DNA of 5,139 nt from an archaeon (GTDB lineage Archaea > Thermoproteota > Nitrososphaeria > Nitrososphaerales > Gagatemarchaeaceae), in contig JAKAPN010000097.1 of the NCBI GenBank assembly GCA_021822995.1, positions 1 to 5,139 on the forward strand, read 5' to 3'. The position numbers were made by a program, and so were the translations under genes. Below are positions 1 through 5,139 of the stretch, piece by piece. Numbering within the stretch: the stretch's first letter is position 1; every line of letters starts with the position of its first letter. The notes below the pieces were generated by a model. It worked only from the letters and a program-made list of their open reading frames with translations. It was not told the origin of the DNA and ran no database searches.

Positions 1-837
1 TCCGATCTCGCGTCGTCGGTGACCGGCGAGCTCGCGAAGGCCAGGGGGTACGACCTCGGGTCGACGATCGAAGAGGCGGACGGGGTGGAGCTGCTCGACT
101 CCGGTCACATCCTCGGGTCGAGGGCGATCAGGATCGCCGACGAAGTGTATTACACCGGGGACGCGTCGGGGAGGACGAGGGCTTTCCTGGGAAAGTGCCG
201 GACCAGGCAGGCGCGCGTCCTGGTGATGGAGACGACCTACGGGAGCCCGGAGTACGTGTTCCCTGCGACCGCGAAGCTGGTGAAGGACGTGAACGCGCTG
301 ATCTCTTCTGCTTACGACCGCGGGGTCCCCGTGGTGCTGATGGGGTACCCGCTGGGGAAGGCGCAGCTCCTCTCCTACTTCTTCTCGAGCTGGGACCCGA
401 TCATCTACCATGAGAAGGTCGCGGCCATGAACCGGATCCACATCGACCACGGGGTCCCCCTGAAGCCCGGGACGTCGTTCGACCCGGCCAAGGACCTGGA
501 CTCCCTCCCCCGCGGCCCCTGGGTGATGGTGTCTCCGATGTCGAGCGGGAAGAGCAGGCTGATGTCGCACCTGAAGAAGGAGTACGGCGCGATACTGGTG
601 GCGTTCAGCGGCTGGGCGCTCGGCCAGGGGTACAGGTACACGATGGGGGCGGACTACTCCTTCCCCCTCAGCGACCACTGCGACTACGACGAGCTCGTGA
701 AGCTCGTGCAGGCGGTGTCCCCGGAGATGGTCTACACGGTCCACGGCTTCGCCGCCGAGTTCGCCGCCGACCTGAGGAAGATGGGGTTCTCTGCCCGGCC
801 GCTCGCCGCCTACCAGTCGACGCTGTCGGATTACTGA
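1..837 (+). CDS. MBL-fold/beta-CASP nuclease, 5'-truncated at window edge
   Basis: The frame is open from the first base, so the gene begins upstream; 278 residues are visible, ending in TGA. The sequence shows metallo-beta-lactamase and beta-CASP motifs: SGHILGS (His codon 106-108), YTGDAS (Asp codon 160-162), motif A METTYG (Glu 229-231), motif B SDHCDYDEL (His 676-678) and motif C TVHG (His 742-744). The N-terminal HxHxDH metal motif should lie in the missing 50-60 residues. Families with this layout (COG1236-type exonucleases, including the ligase-associated DNA exonucleases) cut RNA or DNA using two zinc ions in the cytoplasm. The stretch MSSGK...FSGWALGQGYRYT...FPLSDH resembles the ligase-associated branch, but no ligase gene is visible and the substrate cannot be decided here. 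The GTG at 19 is merely the first in-frame start-like codon in the window and is not the real start. The next gene has its own TATA box, so this gene probably ends its transcription unit. Confidence 0.9.
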   Translation, partial: SDLASSVTGELAKARGYDLGSTIEEADGVELLDSGHILGSRAIRIADEVYYTGDASGRTRAFLGKCRTRQARVLVMETTYGSPEYVFPATAKLVKDVNALISSAYDRGVPVVLMGYPLGKAQLLSYFFSSWDPIIYHEKVAAMNRIHIDHGVPLKPGTSFDPAKDLDSLPRGPWVMVSPMSSGKSRLMSHLKKEYGAILVAFSGWALGQGYRYTMGADYSFPLSDHCDYDELVKLVQAVSPEMVYTVHGFAAEFAADLRKMGFSARPLAAYQSTLSDY

Positions 838-845
838 AAGCCCCG

Positions 846-852
846 TTATATA
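846..852 (+). promoter_or_regulatory. Archaeal TATA box for the GtrA-family gene
   Basis: TTATATA is a clear AT-rich island in otherwise GC-rich sequence, starting 9 bases after the nuclease stop codon. Archaeal transcription normally starts about 24-28 bases past the box centre, which here predicts a start near 873-877 (TGATTT). The purine-rich GAAAG at 836-840 could contribute a weak BRE, although it is several bases away from the box. The box implies that the GtrA-family gene is transcribed separately from the nuclease gene. Assigned from sequence alone. Confidence 0.5.
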
Positions 853-902
853 CCGCACTTCAGGCGCCTGCGCTGATTTGAGCCCGAGGCCGAGGCCCGG
901 CC

Positions 903-907
903 GGTGA
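903..907 (+). promoter_or_regulatory. Shine-Dalgarno-like GGTGA before the GtrA-family gene
   Basis: GGTGA matches the anti-SD end of archaeal 16S rRNA. It ends 6 bases before CTG 914 and 3 bases before CTG 911, both in the GtrA reading frame, while the TGA inside it (905-907) closes that frame upstream. A possible 5-bp stem (GGCCG 888-892 with CGGCC 898-902) lies directly before it and could influence access to it. It favours CTG 914 as the start, but no conventional start codon is present to confirm this. Confidence 0.4.
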
Positions 908-913
908 ACGCTG

Positions 914-1375
914 CTGCAGCTTGGAAAGCTACTGACGGCTGACTATTGGCGCCACTTCATCAAGTTCAACGTCGTCGGGCTGATAGGGGTGGGGGTCAAC
1001 GAAGGGGTCCTCATCCTCCTCGCCGCGAGGGGGTACTACTACATCGACGCCAGCGTCGTCGCCATCGAGGTCTCCATCCTGTCGAACTTCGTCCTCAACG
1101 ACTTCTGGACCTTCAGGGACAGGAGGCACGGGCACATCGTCGTCAGGCTGCTGAAGTTCAACGTCCTGATGTTCGTCGGGCTGGTCGCGAACCTCGCCAT
1201 ACTCTACGCCTTCACCACCTACGTCGACCTCCACTACGCGGTCTCCAACCTGATAGGGATCGGCGCCGCATTCCTCCTGCGCTACTGGCTGAGCGTGAGG
1301 TTCGCATGGATCAAGAAGGAAGAAGACTCCCTGGCGCCTCCGGCCGGGCCCGAGGCGTCTGTCAGCCGACCCTGA
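914..1375 (+). CDS. GtrA-family four-helix membrane protein; start uncertain (CTG?)
   Basis: From CTG 914 the protein would have 153 residues, a normal GtrA size. Four hydrophobic segments are visible: about residues 15-38, 44-64, 79-104 and 107-128, followed by a hydrophilic tail rich in Pro, Ala and Glu. Family-like signatures are FIKFNVVGLIGVGVNEG, SILSNFVLNDFWTF and a second-half copy, KFNVLMFVGLVANLAIL. GtrA proteins (PF04138) are linked to moving polyprenyl-phosphate-linked sugars across the membrane for cell-surface glycans; archaeal members are often found near glycosyltransferases, but none is seen here. The frame is open from 908 after a TGA at 905-907. It holds no ATG, GTG or TTG before GTG 989, which would remove residues 1-25 including most of the first helix. 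CTG 914 is therefore proposed because GGTGA precedes it by 6 bases; CTG 911 and CTG 932 are alternatives. The 3' end overlaps ileS by 14 bases on opposite strands. The family call is firm; the start is not. Confidence 0.8.
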   Translation: MQLGKLLTADYWRHFIKFNVVGLIGVGVNEGVLILLAARGYYYIDASVVAIEVSILSNFVLNDFWTFRDRRHGHIVVRLLKFNVLMFVGLVANLAILYAFTTYVDLHYAVSNLIGIGAAFLLRYWLSVRFAWIKKEEDSLAPPAGPEASVSRP

Positions 1376-4300
1376 GATAGACCGGTCGACCGTCGAGCTC
1401 CGCTTCGCTCCACCCCTTCTTCCCGCTCTTATCGGAAGAGAGCTTCACCGCCTTCACCCTGACGAGGTATGCCAGGTCCTTCGACAGAGGGCGCACGAGC
1501 TCGATGTCCTCCTCCTCCAGACCGGCGACCGAGGCGGACCGGAGCATGGCTGTCGGGACGAACCCCTTCTCCTTCCTGAGCGCCTGGAGCCTCCTGGCCA
1601 GGTCCCTCACCAGCCCCTCTGCCACGAGCTTCCTGTCCCTTTCCCTCGGGATCGCGACGAATAACCCGCCCTTCTCCGCGACTTCGAACCCATCGCGCGG
1701 GACGGTGGCGAGGTCGAAGACCGAGACTGGGACGTCGAACGAGCCTACCTTGAGCGGCTCTCCGGCCAGATACCCCTTCAGGGCCGCCTCCCCTTCCAGC
1801 GGCCTCAGCGCGGTCATCACCTCCCTCGTCCTCTCTTTGAAGAGGGCCCCCACCCTCGAAATGTTCGGCTTCAGCGTGAACGCAGCCGGGAACTTCGACG
1901 ACGAGGAGGAGAACGTCACCCCCTTCACGTTGCAGAGCCTCTCGACAGTCCCCCTCGCCCCTCTGGCGGCCTTCAGCGCGGACGGCCTCGCGAGCACCTC
2001 GACGGTACGGAGCGGCCACCGCCTCTTCAGCTTCGCCTTCTCCCTCGCGGAGTTGCACGCCTCCTCGACCTTGAGCGCGAAGTCGACCGCCGCCTCGGAT
2101 GTCCTCGCCCCCGGCCTGGTCCTCCTCGTCCACCCCCGCGCGAGGATCGGCGTCTCCCACCCATCCTCCGCGAACACCTCCTGGTGGAGGTACTCGGTGG
2201 CGAAGGGCGCTATCGGGTGCATCAGCTCGTCCACTTCCCCTAGCGCGTGTCCGAGGACCGCGTAGATCGCGAGCCTCTTCCCCCTCTCGCGGGGGTCGTC
2301 CTTCCAGAGCTCGCTCCTCACCAGCCTCACGTAGGTCTGGCTCAGGTGCGATATCACAAGCTCGTCCAGCGCCTTCGCGGCTTCGTTGAACCTCCCGCCT
2401 GCGTACGCCTCCCTTACCGCGGCCTCGGCCGCGGCGACCTTCTGGAGGAGCCACCTGTCGACCGCGGTGAGCAGGCCCCGACCGTAAGCCCAGGCCAGGG
2501 TGTGCTTCGCGGGCGCGTACCCGTCCACTTCCCCGTTCTGCTGCAGGTAGAGGTGCAGGTGGTACAGGGTGTTCAGGACCTGGTAGGCCCTCCCGTTCAT
2601 CTCCTTGGAGTCGAAGCTGACCGAGTCTGCGGGGGACGCCTTCGCCAGCATGTAGAACCTGGCGACGTCAACGGAGAAGTTCCTGAGCACGTCCAGCCCC
2701 CACACGTTGTTGCCGAGGCGCTTGCTCATCTTCCGGCCGTTCTCGTCGAGGACGTGCCCCTGGAACAGGAACGCGCGGTACGGCGCCTGCGGCTTCCCGG
2801 TCCGGATGACGTTGAGGAGCAGGAGCGTGTACGCCCACCCCCTCGTCTGGTCTATCCCTTCGGTGAGGAACGCGGCCGGGATGTACTCGCTGAACTCCTC
2901 GTCCGTGTACGACGCGTACGGCGACGCGCCGCTGTTGTGCCAGGTGTCGAGGACGAACGGCTCCCTCTGCGCCCTCCCGCCGCACTTCGGGCACCGGAGC
3001 ACTATCCTGTCCATCCAGGGCCTGTGGAGCTCGAACTTCGGACCGTCAGGGAGCTCGATGGCCGCGTCCACGATCGCCTTGCGCGAGTACGCCCCCGTCT
3101 TCTCCCCGCACGCCTCGCAGACCCAGATGGGGAGCGGGGTCCCCCAGACCCTCTCCCTCGTGACGCACCACGCCGGGGACTCGGCCAGCCCTGCCAGGAA
3201 CCTGTTCCTTGGGCCGTCGAAGAAGTACTCGACCTTCTCCGCCGCCTCCACGACGTCCGGCCGTATCTTGTCCACCCAGTAGAAGTACTCCCTCCTCGCG
3301 AGCCAGACCAGCCTGTCGTCTGACCTCCAGCAGATGGGATACTCGTGGACGAGCTTCCCTGCGCTGATCACCGCCCCCTTCTCCTTCAGCGCCTCCACGA
3401 CAACCGGGTCCGCGTCCCTCGCGAACAGCCCCGCGAACCTCCCTGCATCGGAAGTGAACCTGACGGTGTCGTCGAACGGCGCGAACACGGGGAGCCCGCG
3501 CCTCTGCGCGACTGCGAAGTCCTCCTCCCCGTTGGCAGGCGACATGTGCACCAGCCCGGTCCCGGTGGTGACGTCCACGTACTCTTCGGCCACGACCCTG
3601 TGGACCTTGCCGGCCGACTTCAGCTTCGAGAGCCCGGGGATCTGGTCGAGCAGCGGGTGCTGGTAGCCGAGCCCCTCGAGGTCCTTCCCCTTGACCGACT
3701 TCTTCGTCTCCCCGAACTGGACCCCCAGCTCCTTCGCCAGGGCTTCCTTCCTCCCCGCGCACACCACCCACACCTCCCCTCCCACGGCGACGTACTCGTA
3801 GTCGGAGTCCGGCTTGACCCCGACCAGCTCGTCGGTCACCACCGTGAAAGGCATCGTCGTCCAGAGCACCAGGTACGCACCGTCCTCCGCCCTCGCCTTG
3901 TAGAACAGGCTGGGGTCCTCGAGGCTCTCGTATCCGCCCAGCGATACCTCGCCCGCGCTGAGTGCGGTCTGGCACCGGGGGCAGTACGGGACCACCTTGT
4001 ACCCCTCACCCAGCAGCCCCCGCTTCGCGGCCGTCTCGAGGTAGCTCCACTCCCTTTCGATGTACGCGTCCCTGTACGTCATGTAGGCCCGCTTCTGGTC
4101 CATCATCAGCCCGAGGAGCCGGTCCGCCTCCTCCCAGTCGCCCTTGTACTTCCCTATGATCGCCTTGCACTCGGCAACGAGCTTGTCCACCCCTACCTTC
4201 TCGAGGTCGTCCCACTTGTTCCCCGAAAGCCCCAGCTCCTTCTCCGCCTGCAGCTCAACCGGGAGCCCCTGGGTGTCCCACCCTCCTCTGAACACCATGT

Positions 4301-4559
4301 TCTCTCCCTCGAGCGTCTTGTACCTGTACCAGAGGTCCTTCATCATCCGCCCCCTCACATGGCCGATGTGCGGCTGGTTGTTCAGGGTGGGCGGGCCCTC
4401 GACGTAGCCGAGGGGCTCCTTCTTCGAAACCGACTTCCCGATCTTCTCCCTCGTCTTCGGGGAGTCATAGAACCTCCTGACCTTCGCTTCGAGCTTCTTC
4501 CAGTCGTAGTCTTGGCTTAGCGTGCGACGTCTAGAGCGGCGGTTCGATTTTGTAACCAC
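1362..4559 (-). CDS. ileS: Isoleucyl-tRNA synthetase (isoleucine--tRNA ligase), archaeal type
   Basis: This cytoplasmic class Ia enzyme charges tRNA-Ile with isoleucine using ATP and edits mischarged valine. From GTG 4559 it has 1065 residues, full length for archaeal/eukaryal IleRS. Domains in order: catalytic start with PHIGH (HIGH at 64-67) and GGWDTQGLPVE; YCPRC zinc pair (C193, C196); editing domain with LWTTMPFTVVTDE (about 232-244) and TGTGLVHMSPANGEED (Asp 347); YPICWRS (C410); second zinc site CEAC (481/484) and CPKC (523/526); VLDTWHNSG; LTEGIDQTRGW; KMSKRLGNN (610-614 for KMSKR); helical anticodon-binding domain (about 690-810); long C-terminal domain as in archaeal and eukaryal enzymes. 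The start is set by GGAGGTG at 4575-4569: the earlier in-frame GTGs at 4571 and 4568 overlap or abut it, and GTG 4559 is the last usual start codon before the conserved DWKKLEAKV. A basic stretch (KSNRRSRRR) opens the protein. Odd points are Ser for a zinc-site Cys, HNSG for FDSG, and a five-Ser run near 883-887. Confidence 0.97.
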   Translation of the reverse strand: MVTKSNRRSRRRTLSQDYDWKKLEAKVRRFYDSPKTREKIGKSVSKKEPLGYVEGPPTLNNQPHIGHVRGRMMKDLWYRYKTLEGENMVFRGGWDTQGLPVELQAEKELGLSGNKWDDLEKVGVDKLVAECKAIIGKYKGDWEEADRLLGLMMDQKRAYMTYRDAYIEREWSYLETAAKRGLLGEGYKVVPYCPRCQTALSAGEVSLGGYESLEDPSLFYKARAEDGAYLVLWTTMPFTVVTDELVGVKPDSDYEYVAVGGEVWVVCAGRKEALAKELGVQFGETKKSVKGKDLEGLGYQHPLLDQIPGLSKLKSAGKVHRVVAEEYVDVTTGTGLVHMSPANGEEDFAVAQRRGLPVFAPFDDTVRFTSDAGRFAGLFARDADPVVVEALKEKGAVISAGKLVHEYPICWRSDDRLVWLARREYFYWVDKIRPDVVEAAEKVEYFFDGPRNRFLAGLAESPAWCVTRERVWGTPLPIWVCEACGEKTGAYSRKAIVDAAIELPDGPKFELHRPWMDRIVLRCPKCGGRAQREPFVLDTWHNSGASPYASYTDEEFSEYIPAAFLTEGIDQTRGWAYTLLLLNVIRTGKPQAPYRAFLFQGHVLDENGRKMSKRLGNNVWGLDVLRNFSVDVARFYMLAKASPADSVSFDSKEMNGRAYQVLNTLYHLHLYLQQNGEVDGYAPAKHTLAWAYGRGLLTAVDRWLLQKVAAAEAAVREAYAGGRFNEAAKALDELVISHLSQTYVRLVRSELWKDDPRERGKRLAIYAVLGHALGEVDELMHPIAPFATEYLHQEVFAEDGWETPILARGWTRRTRPGARTSEAAVDFALKVEEACNSAREKAKLKRRWPLRTVEVLARPSALKAARGARGTVERLCNVKGVTFSSSSSKFPAAFTLKPNISRVGALFKERTREVMTALRPLEGEAALKGYLAGEPLKVGSFDVPVSVFDLATVPRDGFEVAEKGGLFVAIPRERDRKLVAEGLVRDLARRLQALRKEKGFVPTAMLRSASVAGLEEEDIELVRPLSKDLAYLVRVKAVKLSSDKSGKKGWSEAELDGRPVYLRVG

Positions 4560-4568
4560 GCAAGCCAC

Positions 4569-4575
4569 CACCTCC
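4569..4575 (-). promoter_or_regulatory. Shine-Dalgarno site that sets the ileS start
   Basis: On the minus strand GGAGGTG runs 4575 to 4569, a near-complete anti-SD match. It lies 9 bases before GTG 4559. The longer frame's GTG codons at 4571-4569 and 4568-4566 lie inside or immediately next to it, so they are poorly placed for initiation. This supports a 1065-residue IleRS rather than 1069 residues. Confidence 0.65.
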
Positions 4576-4586
4576 GTCCGCGGGGG

Positions 4587-4595
4587 ATTATTTTA
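4587..4595 (-). promoter_or_regulatory. Possible internal TATA-like element upstream of ileS
   Basis: The minus strand reads TAAAATAAT (4595 to 4587), beginning with the TAA stop of the phosphoesterase gene. It is the only AT-rich patch at this gene junction. A start about 25 bases downstream would fall near 4566, giving ileS an almost leaderless transcript without its SD. The box is not an ideal TATA sequence, and the strong SD argues that ileS is mostly read from the longer upstream transcript. Confidence 0.2.
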
Positions 4596-5139
4596 GGTTC
4601 CCGTCGCCAGCCGCGCCGCGTACGAGCGCGGGAGCCCCGCCTGGATTATCTTCGCTGCCGTCGCCTCGCGGTTGTACTTCACCCGGATGATCGCCACTTC
4701 GACCTCCCTCCCGCGGACCTGGATCTCGGCGAACGACGCCCTCCAGTCTCCGTCCCTGGGCTGACCGACGGAGCCGGGGTTGAAGACCGTCCTGCCGTCC
4801 TCCTTCCAGACGTAGGGGACGTGGGTGTGCCCCAGGCCGATGAGGCGCACCTTCAGCTTGTCCAGGTAGTGCCCGAAAAGGTCGGTGTGGGTCCGCGGGT
4901 CCACGTACTCCCAGAGCCTGTCGTCAGGGCTCCCGTGCGCGAAGTAGGCGGGCACCCTTAGCTCGGGCCTCAGCTCCTGCGGGAGGGACCTGAGGTACGC
5001 GAGACTCGCTTCTGTCAGCACGCCCCTCGTCCATGCGGACGACATCGCCGCCCTCGCGTTGAACAGCGACGCGTCGCCTGTCAGCGCTGCCGAGTCGTGG
5101 TTCCCGAGTATGCACTTCGCGCCTCTCCTCCTCACCGCC
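4593..5139 (-). CDS. YfcE-like metallophosphoesterase, 5'-truncated at window edge
   Basis: The frame is open to the right edge, so the N-terminus, including the expected DxH metal motif, is missing; 182 residues are visible, ending in TAA. Calcineurin-like phosphoesterase motifs appear in order: CILGNHD (GNHD at 5105-5094), YFAHGSPDD (His at 4937-4935), LGHTHVPY (GHTH at 4832-4821) and FNPGSVGQPRDG (4781-4752). The Asn and His residues of these motifs bind the two metal ions in the family. The compact layout, the NPGSVGQPRD motif and the tail ending GLPRSYAARL fit the YfcE/MJ0936-like group (Metallophos_2), cytoplasmic enzymes that hydrolyse phosphodiesters or phosphomonoesters. The natural substrate is not evident. 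GTG 5135 is in frame but lies too close to GNHD to be the real start. The gene lies 33 bases upstream of the preferred ileS start on the same strand, so the two are likely cotranscribed; no functional link is apparent. Confidence 0.92.
   Translation of the reverse strand, partial: AVRRRGAKCILGNHDSAALTGDASLFNARAAMSSAWTRGVLTEASLAYLRSLPQELRPELRVPAYFAHGSPDDRLWEYVDPRTHTDLFGHYLDKLKVRLIGLGHTHVPYVWKEDGRTVFNPGSVGQPRDGDWRASFAEIQVRGREVEVAIIRVKYNREATAAKIIQAGLPRSYAARLATGT

Noticed and set aside
989..1375. GTG 989 as the start of the GtrA-family protein (128 residues)
   Set aside because: It would remove FIKFNVVGLIG, most of the first membrane helix, and half of the internal repeat; no SD-like sequence stands at a good distance before it.
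929..1380. Other open frames over the GtrA gene (946-1380 plus, 1234-929 minus)
   Set aside because: Their products are extreme in Arg or Asp/Glu/Val, show no domain, and compete with a frame that has a clear four-helix GtrA pattern.
1383..1392. Perfect palindrome CGGTCGACCG just after the GtrA stop, as a terminator or operator
   Set aside because: It lies inside the last codons of ileS, has no loop and no following T-run, and such short palindromes are expected by chance in GC-rich DNA.
1504..4520. Three long plus-strand open frames opposite ileS (1504-2265, 2247-3323, 3345-4520)
   Set aside because: They are mirror frames of a GC-rich coding region: low-complexity Pro/Arg/Ser/Val-rich products, no recognisable domain, and they lie wholly inside a clear full-length IleRS.
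4560..4592. T-box or other tRNA-sensing leader before ileS
   Set aside because: The gap before the start is only 33 bases, holds just an SD and an AT-rich patch, and T-boxes are a bacterial feature.
1..5139. Nuclease plus metallophosphoesterase as parts of a ligase-associated DNA repair set
   Set aside because: The phosphoesterase has YfcE-like motifs (GNHD, GHTH, NPGSVGQPRD) rather than those I associate with the ligase-associated enzyme. The two genes lie on opposite strands, almost 4 kb apart, with no ligase or helicase between them.

Overview
The window looks like a GC-rich archaeal chromosome segment with four protein genes and almost no non-coding DNA. Three things point to an archaeon. 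The isoleucyl-tRNA synthetase is of the archaeal/eukaryal type, with a long C-terminal extension. A TATA box sits in the one promoter-sized gap. Shine-Dalgarno sequences (GGTGA, GGAGGTG) lie before non-ATG starts, and arginine is often coded by AGG. The synthetase's sequence style suggests the TACK side of Archaea (Thaumarchaeota or Bathyarchaeia-like), but this is a recollection-based inference that a tree would have to confirm. I see no tRNA, rRNA, CRISPR array, insertion sequence or prophage gene.

Layout. Positions 1-837 (+) hold the C-terminal part of a metallo-beta-lactamase/beta-CASP nuclease whose N-terminus lies off the left edge. Positions 838-913 are the only real intergenic gap; it carries a TATA box about 9 bases after the nuclease stop, then a short GC-rich hairpin and a GGTGA motif. 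Positions about 914-1375 (+) encode a small four-helix membrane protein of the GtrA family that has no ATG, GTG or TTG start at a place that keeps its first helix intact. On the other strand, 4559-1362 (-) encodes full-length IleRS (ileS). Its end overlaps the end of the GtrA gene by 14 bases in convergent orientation. Upstream of ileS, 5139-4593 (-) encodes the C-terminal part of a YfcE-like metallophosphoesterase cut by the right edge. It lies 33 bases before the preferred ileS start, so the two are probably cotranscribed.

The four genes do not form an obvious pathway: nucleic-acid processing, envelope/lipid-sugar transport, translation and phosphodiester hydrolysis. I found no convincing new multi-gene system. 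The points most worth a second look are the missing conventional start of the GtrA gene, the altered zinc-site, WFDSG and editing motifs in IleRS, and the overlapping convergent 3' ends.
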